From Struthidea cinerea (Eukaryota > Chordata > Aves > Passeriformes > Corcoracidae), in NCBI GenBank assembly GCA_013397865.1, contig VZTI01005062.1, positions 633,582 to 697,581 on the forward strand: a stretch of DNA of 64,000 nucleotides. Reading direction: 5' to 3'. Positions within the stretch are counted from its first letter, which is position 1, and the number at the start of each line of letters is the position of its first letter. Shown piece after piece: positions 37,801 to 52,800 of the stretch. The translations under genes and the position numbers were made by a program. The notes beneath the pieces were generated by a model. The model was not told where the DNA came from, ran no database searches, and worked only from the letters and a program-made list of their open reading frames with translations.

Positions 37801-40800
37801 GGCTGAAGAAAGAATATTTGTCATAAACCTGACTTATGTCAGTTTATTATTTTCTTGTGAGATACTGGAAGTCTCTAAGTCCTCGGATTTCACAGGAACT
37901 CGGCACACACAGAAAAGAAAGACTAATCAAAACTTCACTATAAGAGTGGAGAGGCCAATCAAGTGGCAATAACTAAGAAACCAAGCACCAAAGCCCTGCA
38001 GCTTCTGTCTGTGACCTCAGGCAAATCCCTTGATCTGTGTGGCTTGGTTTCCTTGGACAGTCACAGGTATAGATGAGGAAAATTAATTTAAATTATAAAA
38101 GGTTGTCAGTTCTGGTCGTAATAAAGACCACACAAGGACCTGTAACTACAGATATTAGTATTCCATTTACTTTTTGGAGGTGGGAGAGTTAAAATTACTA
38201 TAGATGTACAGAACAGTTCAATATAACTCAAAATGCTCATAATTAGAATTCTTAAAGAAGTTCACTGTGAATTCGAAATTCGTCTCATCTATTTTAAGCC
38301 CAGGATGAAATTGTTTTAATAGGTAGGGACAGCATTTTCATTAAATATTTCCACTTTACAGAACTGTCTCTTAGCACCCACATTACTTTGCAAAAAAAAC
38401 TTTTGTAATCAAAGTAATTTCAATACAAAATAGAAATGCAGAAAAATGTAGAGATGTTGCTAACAAGAAGTGCCCTATACTTCTAGAAAAGCTTGAAAAA
38501 AAACCAAACCTGTTCACCAGCACAAAGTACAATAAGTATTACTCTTAATTTATCATCTCATTACCTCTTAGAGTGGGGAAATGAGTACTTCAGTTTGGGG
38601 AATTGGAGCAATGTGGGGAATTTTCTAGCAATAGAAGAACTGAGGAAGACCATCTCTGTTAGGGGAGAAACAGTTCTTCAGTCAATGTTCACACACTTGC
38701 ATTCAAAGACAGAAAATGACGGTGAAGGGGGGAACCTACCACTGCATGTCTCTTCATCTGTGTCTACATCTTCCAAGTTTAAGTACTTGTCCACCTGCCA
38801 TAAAAACCCAAATTGGAAAATAGGTTAAAATATATTAATTCCATTCCTTATAGTACAATCTAGAGCAAAGCAAAAATGCCGTAAATTGTCTGCTTCATCT
38901 TCTCCATTCTCCCCTGCATTTTTCCAAGACAGCGTATGAGTTTTCTTTGAAATGGGCAACCCAAAGGAAATACTTTTAGGTATAGGCAAAGATTTACTGC
39001 CAAAATTGCCACATATCAACTTAAGTGATGGGAGGGAAGCTCAAGCTGTACAGTAACTTTTTCGGGAACTTAGTGGGAAGATGGATAAGTAAAATATTTT
39101 CATAGGAAAATGATACATGGTAAGTTACTTAGCATTTTTGCAAGCTCATTTCATATGGCACGAAGTACATGCTGTAGGCAAACTAGAGCTTGATCCTTCT
39201 ATTTTGACACTAATGGTGAATTGATTAGGAAGCAAAAAAACCTAAGAATTATTGCATTTCTAGTATTTCACCTGGGGCTTTGCTCTACTGTTTTCTCAGA
39301 CTGAAGTCCCTTGAACAATCTAAACTATTTAAAACGTACAAAAGACAAGACATTTCTCATTTCAGGTATCACTGAATAGATGCACAGGGTCAGAGCAAAA
39401 GGTTTTTCCCAGACTATCTGCAAATAGTGTTACCATGGATGATTTACTACATGCTCTGGCTTTTCTTCTGTGTTTCCATGAAGTAATTAAAGATGCTCTT
39501 AGATAATTTTTTCCAACCTGGTTTGAAAACATTCTCATCAAGACTTACATAACCTTTACACTTTAAAAGTGTATTCACTAACATTAGAAAAAAATTTGGA
39601 TTGCTCTCATTCTTCCTTCCCACAGATGGGTAAGAAATACATCAACAAATTTCAAGTAATTTGTAAATTAATACAGCAAAAATCAGTCACGTCCCGCTCA
39701 TAACCCCTACTTTGAAGAAAATCAAAGAAAACCTCACCTTCACTCTTTCAGACAGACTGAGATTACTTCTATCAGAGACACCAGCTGTCGAGCTCTCACT
39801 CATCACTGTCTGTAGATAGATGGGCAGAAATACTCACATGCATGAAACAGAATCAAAATCACAATCAAAGCTCCTACTGATTTACACATACAGTTCACAG
39901 AATCACAGAATGGGTAAGGTTGGAAGGCACCACTGCAGGTCACCTTGTCCAGTCTCCCTGCTCAAGAGGAGTCCCACTGACCCCATTACTCAGGATTGTG
40001 TTCAAACAGCTTTATAGATGTTTTATAGAAAAATATTTAAGAAGGGAATGGAATGCTCCTGAAAATAGAACAGGTACAGGTAATTCTCTGAAAACCTACA
40101 CGGGGCCAGACTGAATCAATTGGAACAATAGTGCAAGTAATCACAGCATGCCTAAAAAGCAGCACTTAGAACAGTAGCACTGTTTTCAACAGCAGTCTTT
40201 TCCCCATTTTCCTTTCTCAGGGCAGGCTTAAAGGTTACAGTGGTCTACTTACTGCATTATGGCCTCTTCCTGCTACTACACTGCAATTTTATGCATTCTA
40301 CTATTATTGTATTTGTTTCTTAAACTGATGATGTGACAAAAATGTGCAGCGATGTCTGAAGCTTTTTTTTCTTTAGAAACAAAAACATACATAAAGGACT
40401 ATGGAAGTTCCATTACATAAAGGATAATGGAAATTGTACATTGCTTTATGTGGCAGAAAGACAATTCAATGTGGCTAAAGTAAGAGACACAAAGACAAAT
40501 TATACCAATGAGGAAACAATACTTTTTAGGAAAAAATGGTAAAAATATTGTCATTATTATTACACAATCAACTGACAGAATGAAATTGTTTTAAAAGCCT
40601 TGCTTGATTCTATCTCAAAGACATGTCCTAGTAAGGAGGAAAGTGGCAGTGTGTGCTCAGAGGCCTGGCAGGCCCATCATTTGAAAGCACTTCAGTGTGT
40701 TGCTCTTTGTATTTCACAAAAGAACCCGCTACTTCTTTTTTAATAAAAGTTTAATGAAGGGAAATTTTGAGTACAGGCTAGATCACAGCTCAATTATTTG

Positions 40801-43800
40801 TTATTCAGACAGGAAGGCAGAAGATCTTAACAAGTTGACTCAGACTTCCATCTCACTCCCCCCAGATGATGTCTGTTGTTCTCTTGTCCCTACACATTAA
40901 ATCCCTAATCCCCTATGTTTCAGAAGATCAAAAATGCCCCTGGCCTGCCTACTGTTTACTTCAGGCAGTAACACAGCTTCAGTAACACAGAACTCTGTAC
41001 TTCCTAAATTCTACAAGAAACAAAATAAATCTGTTCATAGTGGCATCCATACTCTCGGATTTTTTTCCTTTTTGCCAACCTCTACCACTGACTGCATTCT
41101 CCAGTGAAAGCATTACATAGCCCATTGCAGGGTGCCTTATTTGTTAGTCAGATTATGGCAGCTCTTCAGCAGGGCAAATGCCACTGCCAAACATGATCCC
41201 TGCAGGTGCCTCTCTAAGCATTTAACACTTAGGTAGTATTTTAAATATTTGACTCAAATTGGATAAATACCACTAGCCTCTAACATTTGGACAGTGTATC
41301 TCTCCATATTTCATCTGTTTGAATGTGGTGCTTGTCCACAAGGACAAATGTTAACTCATTACCTCATTCTCATTTGGCATCTGAGGTGGAAATGACACCC
41401 ACATTTCTTTGCTTCTTTCAGGTGAGCCATCCTGTTTATTTCTGCTTGGTAATTCAGAAATAGAACAAATTTTTCTTAAGGAGTCCACTTTACTTCCCTG
41501 AATTTTCTTCCCCTCTTTCTCTGCAAGGAGAATCGCACCAGATCAGAAAACATAATGCACTATCCAAGAAAAAGAAAAGCATGTTTTTCATTAGATCTAA
41601 TATTGACTTTTCTACACATTCATTTTTCCTCTCATGAAAGCTTCCATGTACAACATATACATGCATTTTGCAAACTTTACCATAAAACTAAATATGCAGT
41701 TTGAACTTCAAGTGCCCAGAGTCCCACCTATTCCTCAATACTGAAGAATTCATTATCACAAAAGCTTACGCAATATACAGAAAACTATAAAATCAACCAA
41801 GAGTTGAAATACCCCAAAAAGCAAGACAGTAAGGTTGCACCTTAGCTTTTATTTTAAAACTTTGTTTAAATTCTCTCTGAATTCTGGGGAAAATGCACAT
41901 AACATTTGTGTCCATGTCTTCATTTGACACTGCAAACACCAACAGATAGGATGGAAGTCTCTTCTTTGAGACACCACTACACAGGAGCCCAATGGCAACT
42001 GCACAGTCAGTAGAGCTACTCTGGACATACACCTTTAGCACTAAAACCAGAAAATAACCCTCATTCCCCAACACCAACACACACTCCCAACACTGCAGCT
42101 CTCGTTTTAGAAGTCCATCAACTATGCTTACATGGGATCTGTGCCCACAAAATCACTCGACATCTCAAGGAGTTCAAGCACACCTATTCCTTTACATACC
42201 TAATCCAAGGTGGACCTTCTTATCAAGAAGGGCTGGGATTTTGATCATAGTACAGTGATGACCTGGACCAAAAATGGAGGAACCCTTGCATTTTGTACAT
42301 CACTATGTTGGTATCACCCTGTTTATACTGCTTATCAGCACAAACACGTGCCCCATGTGTGAACCACAACCACTAAAGCAAATGCCCATGCTGTCCAGTA
42401 CAGAAGTGAGCCTTGGCAGTTCTTGTCAGAGCTGATACTGATACTGGCTGGTCCAGGGCCAGCATTCATAAAGCCCTTGGGTGACCATGGACACCACTCC
42501 CAGAACCTCCACCAGTCCAGGACCATATGATGAGATGCACTGACAGGTCCTATAATCTCACCCCTCTATTTTTAGTTGGTAAAACACCTCATTTGAGCTG
42601 ATTTCTTTACACACTGCTGCTTCCAGTGTATAGCAGCTATAGAATGCTCTTGAATTACCTTATCACCAATTTGATTTCCTCCCTACGTCGATAATCTGAG
42701 AAAATTTTGCAAATACTTTTTTATTGGGATCAGACTAACAAACAGCAGTATGCCAGTGATATTGAATTGCCCAAAGTTTAGTATCCGAGATTAAAGAATA
42801 AATACAGCTGTTCAAGCAGGGTTTGTTCCCTCAGGGGATTCCTTTGGTCTTGAAAGACAAACTGGAAAAATGCATTTCCAGTGTATTGACAGAGCGTCAG
42901 AATAACTTCTCCTGGGCTTATTTTGTACATTAATAGTGGCTAATTGAGTCCTTGCTGAAAATAGGGAAGTATTCAGAAACAGAACCGAGTCTTTCAATGA
43001 TAGCTTTTGACGTCTTTCAGACCTTTAACAACTCCTTGGACAACAAGAGCAAAGTTAAGACAACTGTAAGTGCTTCTGCCTATCCTACCAGCCAGGATCA
43101 TGGGGCACAAAGCAGCCAGCAGAATTAGGATACAGCTAGGTCATCATCAGTTGACATCTCAACAGTACAGACAGGATCTAGAAGCTGATTACAGACAAGT
43201 ATGTGCATGGAGTATGGATTTCCAAACCCACACTGAATGGCTGGGATTTTTTTCCTTCAACCTGGCAAAAAATACAGTAAACAGGCCAAAACAAAAATGC
43301 AGTACTTTTTATTTTAAAAGTCCCATTATCAAATAAGGAGCAGCTATAGGACAATCAAGTAAAATGAACTTCACACCATATGTTTTTAATGAAAAAGAAA
43401 TGCTCATTTAATGAAGCTTTTTGGGTTTAGTTTGAAAAATTTACTTTGCAACAATAAGAAACACTGCACTGCATTTCCAAAGCATAATTATGTATTATAA
43501 GCATTGAAGTAATTCTTGTGGAGAGTTTTAATGATGCCTTTTTACTACATTGAGCCATACAGCAAAGAATTATTAATCCCCTGGGACAGCTCTGTGCTGC
43601 AGTTACTATGACACAAGGAAAGGGGCTGGCAGGCTGGGCATAACCCGAAGTCCACACTTACAAGAGTCACAGTTCATAGAAGCAAACTGCACCACACCAG
43701 AGCAATCTAGCAAGCAGGTTTTAATGCTCAGATAACAGATGGATCCTCTGAATAATTCCCAAATCCCAGGTCTACGTAACATCTTGCTTCTCCCTGCTTT

Positions 43801-46800
43801 TTTAGCAAGTACTTTCCTAAAACAGTATTTGGATACAGCAGTACATATGAGCCATCACTTTTCCAACATACTCTCTTTTTAAGCCATGGAGACAAAGCAG
43901 TATTAGACACGAAACCCTCTTTTAAATTCTTGACTGGTAAAATGGTCACCCAGTATTTGAAGATAATTTTACTGTCACCCTACTTTATAGGAAGAACTAG
44001 ATGGCTAGCTCAAAAAACTTCAATCTTTTTTTTAGTAGTAAAACAAGATGGGCTTCCTGTTCTATCCTAAGAAGTTGCAAGTTTTATCTTAAAGACTGAC
44101 AAGCCACAAAAGAACATTAATGTATTTTGGGGTAAATGTGTATTGGCAAATAATGCAGCCGAACACCTGCAGACCTACAGAGTAACAACAGGGCCCAAGG
44201 ACCAACCCAGTACCCTCCCTGTGCACATCAGGAGCATTCATGTATAAGAAGTGATAAAAAGATTCTGGAAGCCATACACTTTTCTCACCAGACCAAGAGA
44301 GAGACAAAAAGAAATCGTCACTGGAATGATCAGAAGCATAAATCATACAGCCAACAGACAGAATAAACATGATATTCCTGCCCATGCTTTTCATGTATAC
44401 CACTGTGGTCATTCTTCTGGGATATAAATCAGATCATCCATCTCAAAAATATAGGTTCTGAATTCTCCAGAGAAAACAATACCACTTTCAGCATCAAAAG
44501 ACCTATGACACATAGTTGGGCAGTTATAATTAGGCAGCACATAGGAGCTGACAAACTTGCTTTATTAGGTTATATATTTTCTGGACACCTGAGCTATTGT
44601 CACAGCTAAAAAGCTAGATAGATTAAATGAGCTAGTAAGAAATCAGGTGCATTCATAGTATTTATGTGCCATTTACCAACCCCAGACTACAGCTTAGAAG
44701 CACTATCCCTTTTCCTAAGAGATCAGTAATAAACTTTTGACAGAAACCTTTTTCTGGTTAAGACCATTGCAGAGTTATTGGGTTAGAGATTATTAAACAT
44801 TACATTTGATGAAACATTCACCACTGCAACGTGACACTAGATTCATGACTGCTTGTGAAGAAAAATTCAGAAAAACAAAATGTCTAAGCAACCCAAAGCA
44901 GTTGTTAAATGCTATTCTGTGGACAGAATATCAGCTATGCAACCACGTGCATAATGAGGCCATCCCATATAAATTAAAGGGGGGCAGGTGATTTAAACAT
45001 TATGTTGCCAGCCTTGAGCACAGTCCTCAGGATCAGTAAGAGCCAACTTCAGCTGCCCAAAGTAACTACTGACAGCCATAGTCTCCCAACGCATGCATCA
45101 CGTAACTGGCTCCCTTGAAGCAGTACCTGTAATGAACTTTAAAAATATTATTGAAAAACACACACGTTAAGTTGTCTCGAAGTTAAAGAAAGTACAATCT
45201 GCAGACAAGTATCAGAGTATTTCTTTGATTGTGTTCTGAATTTCAACCATTTCTGTCCTCACTTTTGAAACAGATGGGGAAGAAGGAAGGATCACTCTCA
45301 AGACAGTGAGAGGATCACTCTGCCTTTCCCCTGACTACATGATAATTGACTCATTATTCACAGTCACAGCTCTCAACCTGCCAAGATCCTGTTGTAGAAC
45401 ACTGGCCTTCACAATATGTGATAAAAATCAAAAATAAGGGATACAAACACAACAAAATGTAGCAGAGGAAGAAAGCTGAAATGATGGAAAGATTCACATA
45501 TTTATTCTGCAGACAGATTTTGTCTCACTTTTTAGTCATTTCACTGTCAGTATCTTAAAAATTAAATAAGGAGCCAACTTAGGTCTCTAGAAAAGTACAT
45601 CTGAGTCTCTCAAGAGTAGTATCCATCGTAATTGTGTGTCACTAAGAGTACGGTGCAGACTTAAGAAACGTGTTTCAATCAGAAAGGATATCCAACTTGA
45701 TATATTTTTTTCTCTCCTGCTATCTATCCTCTGTATTGCCTAAAATTCTCTTTGTCTTCCAATTTGGAAAGGAATTTTTTTAGAATGTCTAGTGATCACC
45801 CACATATTTCAAAGAATAATGGAGTCACTTATCGCAAAACCAGAGACGAGAGCTACCTGTATTATCAGGAAAAACCTACTGTCAGTGAAATCTCTTGGAA
45901 GACATAATAGCCCCAGAAGAATGATAAAATTCTCACAGTTTGAAACATTTCAAAGCCAGACCAGACACAGCTATCAATAACACAACATAGAATACCTGGC
46001 TTGGGATAACACACTGGACAAAACAATTCAAACTACCAGGTACTTCCCACCTTTTTCAATTTAATTAATTCATTTCAAAAACAAAAACTGGTTGACACTT
46101 AGAAACAGGCCCCTTAAACTATAAAACAGCAACAAAAAAAAACCATATAGCAAAGCTACTATTTTAAGTTCCAATTTACTTTTTTGTCCTCAAATCCTGG
46201 GCTGAGGGCCAGCAGAAGGCCTATGAATCCCTTAAATCTCTTCCAAGTTATGCTTTGATGGAAAACCCAGAATTCAAATATTACAGTGACTTTCTGCAGG
46301 ACTCCTGAAGAAAAAAATCCAATTTTACTCACAGTACCATAATAACTGTCTTGAACAGAGGTCACAAGTACAAATGTCATGTTCATTCACTTTCTCCATT
46401 CTTCAAACACACCATCAGCAAACATTTTAAAACAAGAAAAAAGGCTGTCACTGAAATATTTCCATAAAATTCCATTTTGACATGTTCACAAGGTGGTAAC
46501 ATACTCTAGAACTACCTGTATTTACCTATTTACAACTACGTAAACCATTGTACAGCGCTGAGTTCATTTACCCTAAATGACAAGCTGCAAGAGGAAAAAC
46601 AAGAAATTTCAAGGCTGAAAATCCAGTTTGCTGAGAAGATAATTTTTAAAGCCTTCTATTAATTTTTGGTAACTCAATCAAAGGAGCTCCCACATTTTTT
46701 GCAGTAATCCAACCAAAATTTGCAGCCTCCCTCTGCTTGTATGCTGTCCTGCTGGGAACAGAACATAGAGTTTTAAAGTTACTTAGCCCAAAAAAAGCCA

Positions 46801-49800
46801 TTCTGATGTCTGTTCACCAGGTATCTTTCTGTTTCCATGTATTTTTATGTATAAATCTCTGTAAATCAATGAAGTTTGTCCAACTCTTCAACACAAAACG
46901 TCCAGTTATCCCATATAGTATGCACCTGGAGGATTTCAGTATTAGAGTCCTACGCCTATCCAAAATTAAGAGCAATTCAGGTGTAATTCAAGTACCTAAA
47001 CTTCATCATGTAGTCCTGTTTTGAGAGTCTAAGGGCTTAGCCACTAAGGCAGTGGATGTTTTATAGATAATGTACCACATCTGCCCACATTCAGCATCTG
47101 AATTGTCTATCCCATAAAGATCTGAATTTCTGTAAGGCCCATTCCAATCTTACTCCAGCAAAATCCGCACTAATTTCGAGGGCAGTGATCTCACAGTAGC
47201 ACTGAGCAAGCAGAACTCCTCTACAGCAAAGAAAATAACTTGCCTAAAACACTTACCTCAGCGTGCAAATTAATACTTGTAACACAAAAACTCAGCTGGT
47301 GCAGCCTTTTCCCCTAATGTCTTTGATTTTATCCTGATTAAATGACAAATAATCAGCACAAAGTATTGTTTAGGTTTTTTTTTTCCCCTTCAAAAAAAGG
47401 TCAACTTTTACTATTATCAGTAATACGGGCTTGATTCTTTTATTTAAATTTACTAATTTCTTAAGGAAATTCCACTATATCATCTCCTCAGCTAGGATAA
47501 ATACATATTCCATGGACTGGGACAAGTAATTTCAGTGGCACTACTTCTAACCTAAAAGGGTAAATTCTTATGTCTCAGTTGTCACTTCTGACTGCCATTT
47601 TTGGATACATACTGTAGTATGCTTAAAAATAAGTCAGGAGAGGACTTTTTTTTTATGTGCTCCTTCAGGGGAAAGACAAATGACTGCTACTCTCAAGTAT
47701 ATTTCAGCCACTCTCACACACCTGCTCTAGCTTAATGTACAGCAATACTTCTCTGAAACTAACTGAGCTCTTAATTTTCAAAAGTTTAACTGTTTTTTTA
47801 CTGTATCTCTCCCTTTTTACTCAATGGGACCTATGTGTTCTGGTTTTATGTACTGTTTATCTGTATCAGTATCTATGTCTCTTGTGCTTTGACAGTCTCA
47901 GTGTTAGAAAAGGGGCAGTATTTCCTGTTCATTCCTCATTCACCCCATCTGATCATTTAAAAATTCATATGATTCTTTCACAGCTCAGCAGTGTTGTTGC
48001 TGGATACCTTCTCCATTTGAATACTAATGCTGTCAGTTAAATAACAAGGCAAGTATGCACTTCATAATTTCAGTAGCTTGTACAAGCAAAATCCTGTTTC
48101 TTTCAGCAGACCTACAAGAACTCCAGACTTCTTTCTGAGGCTGGGTTATACTAAGCCATATTTTGAATCTTAGCTAAGAAAAACAGAATGTACTTGAATT
48201 TATTTCTTAAATACTTGATTTTGGTTTTGTTTTTTTTCTTTTCACAGTCAAAGAAACTGCAAATATGCTTGAAGTTCTCCTCAGCACAAGGAAACTACAT
48301 TAAATACGTATGTTGGGAGCACTTCAAAAGAACATGTGATATACCAATAAATCAGGGCAGAATCAATTATGAAAACTTTCTGTGGGCTTGCATCCTAGAA
48401 GAATTCAGCACTAATAGGCAGGTAGATAAGTGCTGTAAGAAACAAGCAAATTGTATATAATTAGAAGCATCTGACATCTCCATACAAAGTATTCCTTTCT
48501 TAACAACTAGTATAAAAAGATGACAGCAGGTGAGAACAAAATAAAATGTCAGAAAGCCCAAGAGTTTTGAAAATGCTTGAATTTGGACATTATAATCACA
48601 ACATTAAGGCATCCTTAAAAAGCCTGACTTTTTTTTTTTAGGCAAACAGGTATTTAAATTAGGCCTTCTTATTTAATTTTATACTAAACACAAAAAAGCA
48701 CCTAATTCTATAAAGAGTTCAGCACAAAATTGGAAGTGAGGTCACTCGACTTCTGTTTCTGACTGTCGAGTCACTTATACACAGCTCTGATCTCTGACAT
48801 TATTTGCTTTGTGTCATTCCCACATATGGAAAGAGGGCTTCCTCACCCCACTGCAATACATGAAACTAAGCTAACAGCTGCATTTAGTGCACTTCAATGC
48901 CTTTTTAGACAAGGTGATGAGGTACAGCACAGTTCACTCTGTCTTACTGCTTTTTACAGCACTAGAATTCAATCACTGCCAATATGCCACTAGAGGACAG
49001 AACCTGTACCAAAGTATCAACAGCAAAATTACAAAATATTTCCCTATGTTCTAGAATATCTAAGTTATGCAAGAGAATGAAAATACTTTTTTTTTTCTCA
49101 TCTGAAATAATCTTTAGAAATTGTTTAATAATAAAGGCATCACAGAAAAGAACAAAGAATTGCTGTCAGGGAAGCACTACTGTTGAAGGGCTGTCCAAGT
49201 TTCCAGGAGTCTGAGTGCCTCCGTACTTACCTGGTGCTGCCACTGACCTACTGCACAAATGCACACGAGTCATTTCCCTTCTTTAGGCCTATTTTTTTCT
49301 GTCTATAAAATGGAGATGAAGTATCTTGCAGAGCAAATACCAGGACAAGAAATATCCATAAAACAGATCAGTTATTATTATTTCAAGAATAATCTATTAA
49401 GATTGCATCTCTATGTCTGGGATTTTTTCTACATTTAGGGGCTCTGTATGATATTTGATTTTATACTATATTGAATAAAGGCTACATAGAGAGAGCTACC
49501 GAATTTATGATCAATAGAAAATTGCAAATTTTGCCTCCCAACCAATTCTATCAAATGATCCAGCACAGCACATCAATAAAAAGCTCTGAAGCTGTTTCCC
49601 TATTTCATGCCCTGTTTAAGTTCCCTGGGGATGACAGATTAATTTGATTAGTTTTATTGAACGGTCTAGTTGCTTTTTACTGGCAAATCTACTCATAGGC
49701 TGAAATTCCTTTAGGGGTTAGCATTGTCCTACTGGTCCATTTTTAAAATAAAAGTGCATTTACTGTCACTTCTTATCTAGTTCTCTGCTATGCTTTCTGC

Positions 49801-52800
49801 TGTGAAGACTCACATTTGTAAAGTGCCTCCACTGACACTTATATGGGACGTTTAAAGTTGTTTTTCCTAAATGTGGTTAATGAAAAAAGGAAGCAGACAG
49901 CTACAGTCAAGTGGACTGTGAACTGAATACCTTGCCCAGCCTTCACTGGGGAATTAAGTTAATCTGATCACAACACAGAATATGGCTCTTGCATGCCACC
50001 TGTGAGCACAGAAATGATCAGTCACTTCCAAACTTCCTCCACTTGACAGTTTGTTCAGCACAGAAACATCAAAACAACAGCACTGAGGCTATGAAGTTTC
50101 GATCCAAGGTGTGGCTTGCTTAGATGGGCCTAATCAAGGTCCCTGGACTTCAATGCACTGCCAGGCAGTGGGAGGTGTATGAAATAGAGCAAAATTAACA
50201 GCAGGAATGGAATTCATTTAATCCCAGTGGTAAAATGCCCAGAACCATGAAAAAAATAAAAATCTTAACTTGGATTTGGGTAAGAATTTTATTCATGGCA
50301 GTATTTTCGTATGCAGCTGAATGATCCAGAATCCTGTATTTTTAGAAGTGGGAGAGGAGTAATTTAAAATCTAGATCAAAATTTTGAAGCTTGGACCATT
50401 TGGGGTTTTTTTCCTGTATTTTTTGTACAAGGTCAAATGAGATATTTTGTGCTCCAGTGAATTTCCCATTCTTCCTCTGAGTTTTAAAAAATGAGCAGAT
50501 GCTGCCTTCTAATTTTGAGCATCATAGCTCTCCACACCAGATTTCAAACACTCTTCCTAAGATTTGAAAGAGACTTTTGTCCTCTATGGCAATTTTTTCA
50601 AAAGCAGGGTTGGATGCATTTCCATGAGATTTTGTCCAAAGTTTTTCTAGGAAGTGTGTGGCTCTGAACATACCACTCATTGACCACATCTACAGAAATC
50701 TGTACCACCCACTCCTTTGTAAATTCAGCTCTTCTGATGCTCGTTCAGCTGCAAAGCTTTACAGCGAGTATGAAAAATTCCATCTTTCTGGACTCGTGCT
50801 CTAATTACTAACTTACACTCCCATGGGTTCACCAGCCCTTTCACCTATATTTTCGTTTTGTTAATATTATCCCTATGACAAAAACCACACTTTGGGTGCT
50901 CTAAATAGGGAAAATAAGAGACTTCACTAGAATCTTAACCTAGCCCTCAAATGTCCGTCCATTACAGAATCTATAAAAAAGGTTTTAAAAATTTTCTACT
51001 TATGGAGGAAGTAGCCCTATAATTTAAAAATATTATTTATTTAATATATATAGGTCATGTTCTGTTGGAGAAGTACGTTTTAAATGCTGAGGTCAGAGTT
51101 TTAAAAATAAATTTATGTACGTTTATCCATTTTCCATCAGATCTGCAGACATGAAGTAACAGTCTTACTACAGGATTTACTTGTCAATTAGTCTATGAAC
51201 TCTCATTTTCTCACTGTACCAAGCACATTTTAAAAAACAGAACCATTGGGATTTTCAGGAATACTAAAATCTGGAAGATTAAAATCCTATATCAAAGATG
51301 TAATTTTATGGTCCAGCCAGGTTATAACATATCTCTGTGCTACTTAAACCAAACACACATCACAAAACCAATTACACAGAATTTAGAAGGACCTATTTTG
51401 ACTCCAGATCTTGTTCTATGTGAACTAAGAGAGTATTTTTTCAAATAACACAAGGAAGAATAGAAGTAGTCAAAGGTAATATCACACATTCAGATATAAT
51501 AAAAAGACAACATCCTAAAAATGTGATTTTCTTGATTAGGATATTAGCAATTCTTTAAAAGTCCAACGGAAGTCAGGAATGTAAAAATGCATTAATCCTG
51601 TTTCCCACATTTGTAAGAATGAAACTATACTCTCAGCAGAAGACCCTAATGTGTCACAGGGGGTCACTCCAGGCTATTTATAGCCTCGAAGGGTTCTTCT
51701 TAGCTAGGCCAGAACAGCCAAGGATGCTTGGGTCTTTCTACTCAAGGTACATTCTTTACAGCTTTACGGTGTGTAAATTTAACATATGAAGAAAAATTTA
51801 AAAATCACTAGGGTATCAGATTCTGAGATGCTTTCAAGAATAACGTAGAAACTTCAGGTGAAAATATCCTTGCAATGCCAACTACACACCATGCACAAGT
51901 GAAAATCACCTGCTGTAAATACGTTACTCTGTGAAATCAATGGGATCCAATTAGTTTTGTTTGTTTTCTGTGTTCAGTGTTATGACAGACAAAAATCTAT
52001 CAGATGACAATGTATGTGTTATGCTTTAAGTAGAATTTTTGCAGGTCATTCATTTATAATGCAAACCAGCACTTTGGGTACTTTTAAAGGAAAATGGAAG
52101 TGGGAGGAAAACAAGTTGAGCTTTTCAGTTCATACCATCATAGGAACCTAGCACTTGATTCAGGTAAAGCTCTACCTTTTATATAATTTTAGTGGCAAAT
52201 GCTACAGTGACAGTGAAAGTGACTGAAATACACGCTGAGGCTTTTTGCAAGTAGCATCATGATATGCAGCATGCTAGTAGGATAGGAGCTATGCCCAGTG
52301 TATCAATCATACATAAGAAGACCAGAACCGGATTTTCAATCCTCTTATCTCATCCCCCAGTGTCTCCTTTCTCTTCTATATTTTATAGGGAGGAGAGACA
52401 GAAAGTTGCCACAAGATTATTTCTGTGGCAGCTTCAACTCCCCCAGTGGTTTTCTGCTCAATGCTTGTGACTGACACTTAGATCTGCCTGAAGGATAAGG
52501 ATAGGACAGATTCCTGAGTGCCAATCAACGGGGCATGCCACATGCTGTAATTGAAAAATACAGTGCTTCTGCAATAACAGGAGGATATCACTTTTAGCGC
52601 AAAGCAGTGGTAAAAAGAATTGTGAGTAATATGTAGCTCATTTTTATGGCACCTGACCTACCATGGCTAAAAAAACTGAACCTGAGCTACAGAATTGGAA
52701 TTCTGTAATTCAGCAATGCTCAGATCAAGGTTAAGCTCCACTTTTTATTTCATCTGCAGAGCGTGAGATCTTTTCAGCCTAATCATCTATCTGATGTCCT

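Larger units (their letters stand above)
39810..41362 (-). other. IFTAP intron between coding exons 2 and 3
   Basis: 1,553 bases, gtaatg...ctacag on the minus strand. It contains a CR1 tail at 39894-40012 and a 26-bp imperfect tandem duplication at 40388-40439. Confidence 0.8.
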
